Of a DNA stretch of 64,000 nt, positions 25,955 to 36,430 are shown piece after piece. Source of the stretch: Variovorax brevis. GTDB taxonomy: Bacteria > Pseudomonadota > Gammaproteobacteria > Burkholderiales > Burkholderiaceae_C. Position numbers and translations under genes: made by a program. The notes beneath the pieces are model-generated. The model had not been told where the DNA came from. It was given only the letters and a program-made list of their open reading frames with translations, and did no database searches. The stretch spans positions 1 through 64,000 of the forward strand of contig NZ_JASZYG010000008.1 of the NCBI RefSeq assembly GCF_030317105.1, given 5' to 3'. Every line of letters begins with the position of its first letter. Within the stretch, counting starts at the first letter, position 1.

Positions 25955-27368
25955 AACGCGCGCCGGGCGGTTGCTGGCCGGGGCGTGCGTCTTCGAGGGT
26001 GACACGCGCGTGGTGCTGGCGGGCAATCTCCAGCACGATCGGCAGGCCCAGCCCGGAGCCGTCGGCCTCGTTGCCCAGCACGCGATAAAAGGGCTCGAAA
26101 ACCAGTTCGCGCTCTGACAGCGCGATGCCCGGCCCCGAGTCTTCCACCTGCAGCACCACCACCCGCCCAAAGGGATCGGCCAGCACCCGCGCCGTGATCA
26201 CGCCCGGCCGCTCGGCCGACGAAGGCGTGTACGCAATCGCGTTGTCCACCAGGTTGCGCACCAGTTCCTTGAGCAGCGTCGGATTGCCTTCCAGCGCGAC
26301 GCCGGGCGATGCGGGCTGGTTGCCGTCGTAGCCGAGATCGATCCGCTTTTCGATGGCGCGCGGCACGGCCTCGCGCACCACCTCGATGGTGATGCGGGCC
26401 AGGTCGCAGGGCTGCCGTGTCAGCGCGCCGGCGCCGCCTTCCGCCCGCGCGAGGGCGAGCAGCTGGTTGACCGTGTGCGTGGCGCGGATGCTGGAGCGCC
26501 CGATCTGCTTGAGCGATTGCTTGAGCTCGTCGGCATTGGCGCCTTCCCGCTGCGCGAGGTCGGCTTGCATGCGAAGGCCCGCAAGCGGCGTCTTGAGTTG
26601 ATGCGCCGCATCGGCCAGAAAGCGCTTTTGCGTGGCGATCGACTCCTTGAGCTTGGTGAGCAGGCCGTTGACCGACATCACCAGCGGCGCGACCTCCACC
26701 GGCACGGCGCTGTCGTCGAGCGGACTGAGGTCGTCAGGCCGGCGTTCGCGGATGCGGTCTTCCAGCTCGGACAACGGCTTGATGCCCCGCACCAGCGCGA
26801 GCCAGATCAGCAGGATGGCGAGCGGCAGGATGGCGAACTGCGGCAGCAGCACGCCCTTGATGATTTCGGCGGCCAGCACCTGCTGCTTTTCGCGCGTTTC
26901 GGCGACCTGCACCTGCACCAGCATCGGCGGGCCGGATGGCGCTTCCAACTGAACCCAGGTGGCCGCGACGCGAACAGCTTCCCCGCGCATCTTGTCGTCG
27001 CGCGTGGAGACGGTGTTGGGCGTGAACGAGTCGTCGACGGAAGGCGGCGGCATGTCGGCTTCGCCGCCGAGCAACTCCTTGTTGGCACCCAGCACCTGGT
27101 AGTAAACGCGGTCGGTGTCGTCCGCACGAAGAATCTCGCTGGCCGGCTGCGGCAGGTAGAAATGCGCCCTGCCGTTCTGCATGGTGACCAGCTTGGCCAG
27201 CGTCTGCACGTTGTATTCGAGCGCCCGGTCGAAGGGACGGTTGGCGATGCCCTGCGCCACCAGCCAGGTGACGCCAATGCTCACCGGCACCAGCAGCAAG
27301 AGCGGCGTGAGCATCCAGTCCAGGATCTCGCCGAAAAGCGAGCGCTGGCCGCGTTGGAAGAGTCTCAA
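25914..27368 (-). CDS. Sensor histidine kinase (TctE/QseC-like)
   Basis: Inner-membrane sensor kinase of about 484 residues. Two membrane segments flank a periplasmic sensor region (MLTPLLLLVPVSIG near the start; LPQFAILPLAILLIW about 150 residues later). A HAMP-like linker, the phospho-accepting histidine in LADAAHQLKTPLAG, and the ATPase lid EDSGPGIALSERELVFEPFYR with GLGLPIV follow. The start is uncertain: the TTG at 27368, seven bases after the regulator stop, gives RLFQRGQRSLFGEILDWM, typical for the family. It is cotranscribed with the response regulator upstream. Confidence 0.85.
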   Translation of the reverse strand: MRLFQRGQRSLFGEILDWMLTPLLLLVPVSIGVTWLVAQGIANRPFDRALEYNVQTLAKLVTMQNGRAHFYLPQPASEILRADDTDRVYYQVLGANKELLGGEADMPPPSVDDSFTPNTVSTRDDKMRGEAVRVAATWVQLEAPSGPPMLVQVQVAETREKQQVLAAEIIKGVLLPQFAILPLAILLIWLALVRGIKPLSELEDRIRERRPDDLSPLDDSAVPVEVAPLVMSVNGLLTKLKESIATQKRFLADAAHQLKTPLAGLRMQADLAQREGANADELKQSLKQIGRSSIRATHTVNQLLALARAEGGAGALTRQPCDLARITIEVVREAVPRAIEKRIDLGYDGNQPASPGVALEGNPTLLKELVRNLVDNAIAYTPSSAERPGVITARVLADPFGRVVVLQVEDSGPGIALSERELVFEPFYRVLGNEADGSGLGLPIVLEIARQHHARVTLEDARPGQQPPGARFSVRFEKTLATPA

Positions 27369-27375
27369 GTGTTTG

Positions 27376-28092
27376 CTACGCCTGGATCTTCTCGAGGCAG
27401 TAGCCCAAGCCGCGAACCGTCGCAATGCGGATCGGGCCCTTCTCGATCTTCTTGCGCAGGCGGTGGATGTAGACCTCGATGGCGTTGAGGCTCACTTCCT
27501 CGCCCCACTCGCACAGCCGCTCGACCAGTTGGTCCTTGCTGACCAGTCGGCCGGCGCGCTGCAAGAGCACTTCGAGCAGGCCCAGTTCACGGGCCGACAG
27601 CTCCACCATTTTTCCGTCGATGGTTGCCACCCGGCCCGCCTGGTCATAGACCAGCGGGCCGTGTTTGATGGCGTTGCTGGTGCCGCCCATGCCGCGCCGC
27701 GTGAGCGCACGCACCCGCGCTTCCAGCTCCTGCAATGAAAACGGCTTGGCCATGTAATCGTCGGCGCCGTAGTCGAGGCCCTTGACGCGTTCCTCGACGC
27801 TGTCGGCCGCGGTGAGCACCAGCACGGGCAGTTGCGAGCCGCGCGCACGCAGCCGCTTGAGGATGTCCAGCCCATGCATGACGGGCAGGCCGAGATCGAG
27901 GATGAGCAGGTCGAACTCGCTGTTCGTCATGAGCGCGGCGTCGGCCTGCGAGCCGGTCGCGACGTGGTCCACGGCGGCGCCCGAGGTGCGCAGGCTGCGC
28001 AACAGGGCATCGGCCAGCACCTGGTCGTCTTCGGCAATCAAAATCCGCACGCTGCGCATCTCCGGAATGTGGCTGCTTGATGCATTGGCCAC
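27376..28092 (-). CDS. OmpR/PhoB-family response regulator
   Basis: A 238-residue regulator with a receiver domain (acidic pocket AEDD, phospho-acceptor in LLILDLGLP, switch lysine in MAKPFSLQ) and a C-terminal winged helix ending RIATVRGLGYCLEK. It partners with the downstream kinase, as in TctD/TctE pairs, but no tricarboxylate transporter genes lie nearby. The GTG at 28092 has GGGGAGA six bases upstream; an ATG 33 bases later is badly spaced from its own purine run. Confidence 0.92.
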   Translation of the reverse strand: MANASSSHIPEMRSVRILIAEDDQVLADALLRSLRTSGAAVDHVATGSQADAALMTNSEFDLLILDLGLPVMHGLDILKRLRARGSQLPVLVLTAADSVEERVKGLDYGADDYMAKPFSLQELEARVRALTRRGMGGTSNAIKHGPLVYDQAGRVATIDGKMVELSARELGLLEVLLQRAGRLVSKDQLVERLCEWGEEVSLNAIEVYIHRLRKKIEKGPIRIATVRGLGYCLEKIQA

Positions 28093-28113
28093 GTCATCTC
28101 CCCAAGGAGAATT

Positions 28114-28587
28114 CTAGGCCGCGGCATAGGCTTCGAGACCAATGGTTAGCACGGTGGCGATCTCGTCGCCGACGCTGGCGCGGAACTCGCGCTCCGCTTG
28201 CTCGACGGCGTGGCGGAAGGCATCGAGCCACGCCAGTCCGTCGGTTGTGAAGAGCACTTGCCGGGCCCGCGCGTCGAGCGGATCGGGGCCGCGCGTGACC
28301 AAGCCCCATGCCTCACACTGGTCAACCAGCGCGCCCATCGCCTGCTTGCTCATGCCGGCGCGCCCGGCCAGTTCGGTGAGGCGCGAGCCGTTGCGTGCCA
28401 GGTGGCGCGTGATGTGGATGTGGGCGGCGCTCACCTGCTGGCGCGCGGCCAGGTTGGACAGGGCCAGTGGCACATCGACGTCGTGCGCCATCAATTCCAG
28501 AACACGTTCGTCGAAGCGGCGCATGGCGTGGCCGAGCAGGCGCCCGAGGTGCGTTTGGCGCCAGGCGTCATCGGGTGTGTCGGTCAT
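28114..28587 (-). CDS. MarR-family transcriptional regulator
   Basis: A 157-residue winged-helix regulator. RLTELAGRAGMSKQAMGALVDQCEAWGLVTR is the helix-turn-helix and wing region, here cited by its ends near residues 80-110, and DARARQVLFTTDG follows as the wing. It is divergent from recA with 144 bases between. MarR proteins typically respond to small phenolic ligands; the target genes are not evident here. Confidence 0.85.
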   Translation of the reverse strand: MTDTPDDAWRQTHLGRLLGHAMRRFDERVLELMAHDVDVPLALSNLAARQQVSAAHIHITRHLARNGSRLTELAGRAGMSKQAMGALVDQCEAWGLVTRGPDPLDARARQVLFTTDGLAWLDAFRHAVEQAEREFRASVGDEIATVLTIGLEAYAAA

Positions 28588-28651
28588 CCGCAAATGGTAA
28601 AGCAAACTGACTAAAAAATGGCTTTACGCATTCATACAGCCGCATACACTA

Positions 28652-28667
28652 CTGTTCAAGCATCCAG
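28652..28667. promoter_or_regulatory. Probable LexA (SOS) box upstream of recA
   Basis: TACTGT begins the left half and the core reads CTGT-N8-CCAG, one base off the CTGT-N8-ACAG consensus. It lies 65 bases before the recA start. SOS control of recA is general in proteobacteria; binding here is inference. Confidence 0.55.
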
Positions 28668-28731
28668 CCTGTGATTAAACGCAGACGGATAAACAGAACA
28701 CAACCCGTTGATATTCAAGGAGATTTGCAAC

Positions 28732-29847
<1,116 letters not shown>

Positions 29848-29924
29848 GTCGGGCTGTTTTGCGCGGCGCCTGCTGTCGACAACGGCAGGCATCGCGCGCT
29901 CGACGTCTTCTTCTCCGATCGCAC

Positions 29925-30380
29925 ATGGCTTTTGCAGCCCCCTCACTCAAAGGCCGGGCGTTGCGCCTCTTGAGCCAGCGCGAGCATTCACGCGCCGAAC
30001 TCGAACGCAAGCTGGCCAAGTACGAAGAAGAACCCGGCACGCTGGCGCAGGCGCTGGACGAACTGGCGGCCAAGGATTTCATCAGCGAGGCGAGGGTGGT
30101 TCAGTCGGTCGTGCATCAGCGCGCGTCGCGAATGGGCGCGATGCGCGTGCGGCAGGAATTGCAGCAGAAGGGCATTGCGCCCGAGGCCATTGCCAGCGCC
30201 GTGGCGAATCTGCAAGCGAGCGAACTCGACCGGGCTCGTGAAGTCTGGCGCCGCCGCTTCGGCGAGCCACCGGCCGACGCCAGGGAGCGTTCGCGGCAAA
30301 CGAGGTTTCTGCTCGCCCGGGGCTTTGCCGGCGCCACGGTGAGCAAGGTGATCCAAGGAGCTTTCGATGACGATGAATGA
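29925..30380 (+). CDS. recX: RecA inhibitor RecX
   Basis: A 151-residue helical-repeat protein that binds the RecA filament and limits its activity. GRALRLLSQREHSRAELERKL opens the first repeat and DELAAKDFISEARVVQSVV the second; LLARGFAGATVSKV closes the third. The start is the ATG at 29925; a longer upstream frame has no family similarity. The end overlaps the next gene by 14 bases. Confidence 0.93.
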   Translation: MAFAAPSLKGRALRLLSQREHSRAELERKLAKYEEEPGTLAQALDELAAKDFISEARVVQSVVHQRASRMGAMRVRQELQQKGIAPEAIASAVANLQASELDRAREVWRRRFGEPPADARERSRQTRFLLARGFAGATVSKVIQGAFDDDE

Positions 30381-30792
30381 GCATCCCGCTTCGGCGACCT
30401 CCCGAGTCATCACGCAACGCGTGGCCTGCCCCTGGCGACGCGCCTACGCCCTGGCCGCCGATCCGATGCGACTGCCCGATTGGGCCAGTGGCCTGGCCAA
30501 GAGCACGCTCACGCCGGTGGGTCATCAATGGGCGGTAGAAACGCCGCAAGGCAGGGCGCGGCTTCGCTTCGCGCCCGCCAACGAGCTCGGCGTGCTTGAT
30601 CACTGGGTTGCCCCGGAAGGTGCAGCGGAGCTCTACATGCCGTTTCGGGTGATCGATGCGGGCGAGGGGGCGTGCGAGTTCCAGTTCACGCTGCTGCGCC
30701 AGCCGCACATGGACGATGCGGCGTTCGCGCATGACGCGGCGTGGATTGCCAAGGATCTGCAGGCGCTCAGGAACTTGCTCGAGGGCAGCTGA
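30367..30792 (+). CDS. SRPBCC-fold protein
   Basis: A 141-residue protein with the pattern of START/SRPBCC polyketide-cyclase-like proteins: an initial strand RVITQRVACPWRRAYALAADP, the WA helix region, beta strands around LDHWVAPEG and EFQFTLLRQP, and a long C-terminal helix AAWIAKDLQALRNLL. AAGGAG precedes the ATG at 30367. It overlaps recX and is probably cotranscribed. The fold binds hydrophobic ligands; the role is unknown. Confidence 0.75.
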   Translation: MTMNEHPASATSRVITQRVACPWRRAYALAADPMRLPDWASGLAKSTLTPVGHQWAVETPQGRARLRFAPANELGVLDHWVAPEGAAELYMPFRVIDAGEGACEFQFTLLRQPHMDDAAFAHDAAWIAKDLQALRNLLEGS

Positions 30793-30893
30793 GCGGGCTC
30801 GGGCTGCGCCGCGGTTTTCGGTCGATCAGCTTTGCAGCAAGGCGGCGCCGGTGAGGGTGAGGGCAGGGTGGTACGGCTTGCCCTCGACGCTCG

Positions 30894-31817
30894 TCAGAGC
30901 GACAGCATCAGCTTCAGGTTTTGAACTGCCGCACCGCTGGCACCCTTGCCCAGGTTGTCCAGCCTCGCGATGACAACCGCATGCCGATGGTCCTCGTTCG
31001 GAAAAACACGGATCTCAAGCACGTTGGTGTCGTTCAACCCCAGCGGATCGAGCTTGCCGTCTTCCGTCGGCGGCAGCACCTTCACGAACTGCTCGGGCGT
31101 GTTGCTGTTGGCATAGTGCGCCGCCAGCGCCTCGTGCAGATCAGCCGCGCGGGGCTTGCCCGGCAGCAGGTCGAGGTGCAGAGGCAGATTCACCAGCATG
31201 CCCTGCTTGAAGTTGCCCACCGAAGGAATGAACACCGGCCGCTGCGTGAGGCCCGTGTACTTCATGATTTCGGGAATGTGCTTGTGCTTGAGCCCCAGCG
31301 CATAGGTTTCATACGCTGGCGCATTGCCACCTTCGTACGCTTCGATCATGGTGCGGCCGCCGCCCGAGTAGCCGCTGACCGAGGGCAGGGAGATCGGAAA
31401 GTCCGCCGGCAGCAGGCCCGCATCAATCAGCGGGCGTACCAGCGCAATGGCGCCGGTCGCGTAGCAGCCGGGATTCGCCACGCGATTCGCCGAAGCCACC
31501 GCCTTCGCATGGCCCGCCACCAGTTCCGGAAAGCCAAACACCCATCCAGCCGCCGTGCGATGCGCCGTCGACGCATCGATGATCTTGGGCTTCTTGCCCT
31601 GTAGTTCGTCGATGAGCGCCACCGATTCCCGCGCCGCATCGTCGTGCAGGCACAGCACCACAAGATCAACGCCCGCCATCAGTTCGCGCTTGGCCGCCAC
31701 GTCCTTTCGGCGCTCCGGCGCGATGCTCACGAGTTCGACTTGCGGCATCGTTTCGAGCCGCTCGCGGATCTGGAGACCGGTGGTGCCGGCCTCGCCGTCG
31801 ATAAAGACCTTGGCCAT
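30894..31817 (-). CDS. argC: N-acetyl-gamma-glutamyl-phosphate reductase, type 2
   Basis: NADPH-dependent reductase of arginine biosynthesis, 307 residues, the short type 2 form. [18 protein letters not shown] is the dinucleotide fold, the catalytic cysteine is in ANPGCYATG, and [13 protein letters not shown] carries the conserved histidine. It stands alone here, divergent from sucC. Other arg genes are outside the window. Confidence 0.94.
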   Translation of the reverse strand: MAKVFIDGEAGTTGLQIRERLETMPQVELVSIAPERRKDVAAKRELMAGVDLVVLCLHDDAARESVALIDELQGKKPKIIDASTAHRTAAGWVFGFPELVAGHAKAVASANRVANPGCYATGAIALVRPLIDAGLLPADFPISLPSVSGYSGGGRTMIEAYEGGNAPAYETYALGLKHKHIPEIMKYTGLTQRPVFIPSVGNFKQGMLVNLPLHLDLLPGKPRAADLHEALAAHYANSNTPEQFVKVLPPTEDGKLDPLGLNDTNVLEIRVFPNEDHRHAVVIARLDNLGKGASGAAVQNLKLMLSL

Positions 31818-31898
31818 AATGGTTAACTACAGTTGATTTCCGTACGTGTTAGCCGCAGGCCGAGGCCCGGGGTTGGTGCAGCGCACCATGATACAGTC

Positions 31899-31930
31899 CC
31901 GAATTGTCCTCCGCCCGCGCCGAATTGTCC
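31899..31930. repeat. 11-bp direct repeat in the sucC leader
   Basis: CCGAATTGTCC occurs at 31899-31909 and again at 31920-31930, a period of 21 bases or two helical turns. Both lie between the argC and sucC starts. It could be a tandem operator. No regulator can be named from the sequence. Confidence 0.45.
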
Positions 31931-32000
31931 GACGCAGTGGGCCCGCGGACAACAGCCCATTTCAGCTTCCCTGTCCAACCTCCGCCCGAGAGAAATCCTC

Positions 32001-33164
<1,164 letters not shown>

Positions 33165-33173
33165 GGAATAGTC

Positions 33174-34067
33174 ATGTCGATCTACATCAACAAAGACACC
33201 AAAGTCATCACGCAAGGCATCACCGGCAAGACCGGTCAGTTCCACACTGAGAAGTGCCAGGAATACGCGAACGGCAAGAACTGCTTCGTCGCGGGCGTGA
33301 ACCCCAAGAAGGCCGGCGAGTCGATCTTCAACATCCCGATCTTCGGCTCGGTCAAGGAAGCGGCCACGCAAACCGGCGCCACCGTGTCGGTGATCTACGT
33401 GCCGCCAGCCGGCGCTGCCGCCGCCATCTGGGAAGCCGTCGAGGCCGACCTGGACCTGGCGATCTGCATCACCGAGGGCATTCCGGTTCGCGACATGCTC
33501 GAAGTGCGCAACAAGATGAAAGCCAAGGAAGCGGCCGGCGGCAAGAAGACCTTGCTGCTGGGCCCGAACTGCCCCGGCCTCATCACGCCCGACGAAATCA
33601 AGATCGGCATCATGCCCGGCCACATCCACCGCAAGGGCCGCATCGGCGTGGTCTCGCGTTCGGGCACGCTGACCTATGAAGCCGTGGCGCAACTCACCGA
33701 AATCGGCCTGGGCCAATCGAGCGCAGTCGGCATCGGCGGCGACCCGATCAACGGCCTGAAGCACATCGACGTGATGAAGGCCTTCAACGACGACCCCGAC
33801 ACCGACGCCGTGATCATGATCGGCGAAATCGGCGGTCCGGACGAAGCCGACGCCGCCCGTTGGTGCAAGGACAACATGAAGAAGCCGATCGTCGGCTTCA
33901 TCGCTGGCGTCACGGCGCCTCCCGGCAAGCGCATGGGCCACGCCGGCGCGCTGATCTCCGGTGGCGCCGACACGGCTGAAGCCAAGTTGGCCATCATGGA
34001 AGAGTGCGGGTTTACCGTCACGCGCAACTTCTCGGAACTCGGCAAACTGCTGAAGTCGCGGCTTTAA
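33174..34067 (+). CDS. sucD: Succinate--CoA ligase subunit alpha
   Basis: Alpha subunit, 297 residues, containing the CoA-binding Rossmann domain ([15 protein letters not shown]) and the phospho-histidine region [14 protein letters not shown]. Together with sucC it converts succinyl-CoA to succinate with ATP formation. AAGGA precedes the ATG. A textbook terminator follows its stop. Confidence 0.97.
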   Translation: MSIYINKDTKVITQGITGKTGQFHTEKCQEYANGKNCFVAGVNPKKAGESIFNIPIFGSVKEAATQTGATVSVIYVPPAGAAAAIWEAVEADLDLAICITEGIPVRDMLEVRNKMKAKEAAGGKKTLLLGPNCPGLITPDEIKIGIMPGHIHRKGRIGVVSRSGTLTYEAVAQLTEIGLGQSSAVGIGGDPINGLKHIDVMKAFNDDPDTDAVIMIGEIGGPDEADAARWCKDNMKKPIVGFIAGVTAPPGKRMGHAGALISGGADTAEAKLAIMEECGFTVTRNFSELGKLLKSRL

Positions 34068-34093
34068 AACCGCCTGCGTTGCAGGGAATCCGG

Positions 34094-34125
34094 AGCGCTC
34101 GCAATGTTGATTGCGAGCGCTTTTT
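34094..34125 (+). terminator. Rho-independent terminator of sucCD
   Basis: AGCGCTCGCAAT (34094-34105) and ATTGCGAGCGCT (34110-34121) form a perfect 12-base stem with a GTTG loop, followed by a T-run. It lies 27 bases after the sucD stop. Confidence 0.93.
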
Positions 34126-34164
34126 CAATGAGCGGTAGAAAAAGGAAACCGGGAAAAACAGCCC

Positions 34165-34848
34165 ATGGCCTTGCTGCAAAGCGTTGATTTCTGGATTGGT
34201 CTGTTCAAGATCATCTGGATCAACATCCTCCTGTCGGGCGACAACGCGGTGGTGATCGCGATGGCGGCCCGCGCGCTGCCGGACGCCCAGCAGAAGCAAG
34301 CGATTGCTATCGGTTCTGGCGCGGCGGTGGTGTTGCGCATCGCGCTCACGGTGGTGGCAGCCGCGCTTCTCTCCTTGCCGTTCCTGCAGATCGTCGGCGG
34401 CTTGCTGCTCCTGTGGATCGGCGTGCAACTGTTGGGCGAAGAGGAAGAAGACGGCGGCGAGTCCAGGGAATACAGCGGCCTGCTGGCGGCCATCCGCACC
34501 ATCCTCATCGCCGACCTGGTCATGAGCCTGGACAACGTCGTTGCGGTCGCTGCGGCAGCGCAGGGCGACATGACGCTCCTCGTGGCGGGGCTGGCCATCA
34601 GCATTCCTTTGGTGATTTTCGGCAGCGCGCTCATGATCAAGCTCATGGAGCGCTTTCCCATCGTCGTCATGCTCGGCGCCGCCTTGATCGGCTGGGTGGC
34701 TGGCGAGACCATCGTGAGCGACGTGTCGCTTCACGAGGCGCTGGAGGCCAACCCGTGGTTGCACCATGCCGCGGCCGTCGCCGGTCTCGTGTTCGTGATG
34801 TTTGTGGGACGCTTCATGCAAAAGCGCTCCATGGCCTCGGCCCATTGA
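34165..34848 (+). CDS. TerC-family integral membrane protein
   Basis: A 227-residue polytopic membrane protein. Two pseudo-repeats carry the conserved acidic motifs ILLSGDNAVVIAM and VMSLDNVVAVAA in membrane helices. An acidic cytoplasmic loop (EEEEDGGESRE) lies between. TerC/Alx relatives are linked to manganese export or membrane metalation. It sits behind the sucCD terminator and should have its own promoter. Confidence 0.88.
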   Translation: MALLQSVDFWIGLFKIIWINILLSGDNAVVIAMAARALPDAQQKQAIAIGSGAAVVLRIALTVVAAALLSLPFLQIVGGLLLLWIGVQLLGEEEEDGGESREYSGLLAAIRTILIADLVMSLDNVVAVAAAAQGDMTLLVAGLAISIPLVIFGSALMIKLMERFPIVVMLGAALIGWVAGETIVSDVSLHEALEANPWLHHAAAVAGLVFVMFVGRFMQKRSMASAH

Positions 34849-34867
34849 GTTGCCGGACGTCTGACCT

Positions 34868-35686
34868 ATGGCAAGCTCTGGCGCATCCTCATTGAACGGA
34901 TCCGCTGTGCAGCCTTGGGACTTTGTCGCGTTGACCGATGCCGGTCGCGTGCGTGCCAACAACGAAGACGCCATCGCCTTTGACGCGTCGCTGGGACTGG
35001 CCATCCTGGCCGATGGCATGGGCGGCTACAACGGCGGCGAAGTTGCCAGCGGCATGACCATCGCGCTGCTGCAAGCGAGCTTCGGCCGGTGGCTCGCCCA
35101 CGCGGGCCAGCAGGCGAACACCCGTGGCATCCGCCGCGCCATGCAGGCGGGCGTCGACGAGGCCAACCTTGCCATCCTCGAGGCGGGCATTGCCAACATG
35201 CAACTCCAGGGCATGGGCACCACGCTCGTCGTCGCCGTGTTCGGGCCCAAGCGCGTCGTCGTCGGCCACATTGGCGATTCGCGCTGCTACCGTTTGCGGG
35301 GTCAAACCCTCGAACAACTCACGCACGACCACTCGCTGTTGCAGGAGCAACTCGACGCGGGCGTCATCACTTTGGAGCAGGCCGCGCGCTCGCCGATCCG
35401 CAATCTTGTGACGCGCGCTGTGGGCATCGAGCGACAGGTCACGCTCGAAATGCACGAGTACGACACCGTTCCCGGCGACGTGTATTTGCTCTGTTCGGAC
35501 GGTCTGAGCGAGATGGTTTCCGACGAGGATCTTTTCACGGTTTTATTACAAGATATCGATCTTTCTCAGAAAGCAACACTTTTGGTTGCACTTGCAAACG
35601 ACAATGGCGGCAGAGATAACATTTCTGTCGTTCTAGCCCGAGCCAGTGTCAATTCAGGCCCGGAGATTGCGGAAGTGCAGGTCTAG
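34868..35686 (+). CDS. PP2C-type serine/threonine protein phosphatase
   Basis: Cytoplasmic Mn/Mg-dependent phosphatase of 272 residues. Metal and phosphate motifs in order are TDAGRVRANNEDA, LADGMGGYNGGEVAS, GHIGDSRCYRLR, LLCSDGLSEMV and GGRDNISVVLA. It begins 19 bases after the TerC gene. Next to an FHA protein and a cyclase it forms part of a phospho-signalling module; a partner kinase is not in this window. Confidence 0.92.
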   Translation: MASSGASSLNGSAVQPWDFVALTDAGRVRANNEDAIAFDASLGLAILADGMGGYNGGEVASGMTIALLQASFGRWLAHAGQQANTRGIRRAMQAGVDEANLAILEAGIANMQLQGMGTTLVVAVFGPKRVVVGHIGDSRCYRLRGQTLEQLTHDHSLLQEQLDAGVITLEQAARSPIRNLVTRAVGIERQVTLEMHEYDTVPGDVYLLCSDGLSEMVSDEDLFTVLLQDIDLSQKATLLVALANDNGGRDNISVVLARASVNSGPEIAEVQV

Positions 35687-35761
35687 ATGGTTCCAGGGAA
35701 GGTCAAATGTTCCGAAGGGGCCGGAAAAAGATAAAAACAGGGATAGATTGAGGAGCTGGCC

Positions 35762-36418
35762 ATGCCGAAATTGATCGTTTCGATTGACGGGGTCGTCATC
35801 AAGGAAGTGACGCTCGCAAAAGACCGCACGACGCTGGGTCGTCGGCCGTACAACGACATCGTGATTGACAATCTGGCGGTCAGTGGGGAGCACGCCGTCT
35901 TGCACATGATCGGCGGCGACGTCTATATCGAAGACCTGCACAGCACCAACGGGACCTATGTCAACGCTCAAGCCGTCAAGAAGCAGGCGCTGGAGCACCA
36001 CGACCTCATCGAGGTCGGCAAGTACAAGATCCGCTACCTCGCACGCGGCAGCTCGACCGAGGCGGTCGACCCGGCCTATGGCGGATCGCCGGCCACCACC
36101 CCCTCGGGCAACGTCCCCCTGTCCATGGCGCCCACGGCGCAGATGCCGCTCGGCGGCTCGACTGGCGCGGCCGTGCTGCGTGTGCTCTCGGGCGTTGGCG
36201 CGGGCCGCGAAGTTTCATTGCAAAAGGTCGTCACCACCGTCGGCAAGCCCGGCGTCGCGGTGGCCGCCGTTACGCGGCGGCTGCAAGGCTACGTGGTGGC
36301 GCCCATTGACGGTGGCACCTTGCTCAACGGCGAACCCTTGGGCACCGAAGCCGTCGCGCTGCAAGACGGCGACATGCTGGAACTCGGCGGAACAAGGATG
36401 CAGTTCAACTACGCCTGA
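35762..36418 (+). CDS. Tandem FHA-domain protein
   Basis: A 218-residue protein. The first FHA domain (residues about 20-85) has the phosphothreonine-binding residues in LGRRPYNDIVID, SGEHAVL and STNGTYVN. The second half (about 138-218) keeps an FHA-like outline (LLNGEPL, LQDGDMLELGG) but lacks the Arg/Ser/His set, so it looks degenerate. A Pro/Gly/Thr linker joins them. It probably reads a phosphothreonine mark removed by the neighbouring PP2C phosphatase. Confidence 0.88.
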   Translation: MPKLIVSIDGVVIKEVTLAKDRTTLGRRPYNDIVIDNLAVSGEHAVLHMIGGDVYIEDLHSTNGTYVNAQAVKKQALEHHDLIEVGKYKIRYLARGSSTEAVDPAYGGSPATTPSGNVPLSMAPTAQMPLGGSTGAAVLRVLSGVGAGREVSLQKVVTTVGKPGVAVAAVTRRLQGYVVAPIDGGTLLNGEPLGTEAVALQDGDMLELGGTRMQFNYA

Positions 36419-36430
36419 GCGCGGAGTGCG

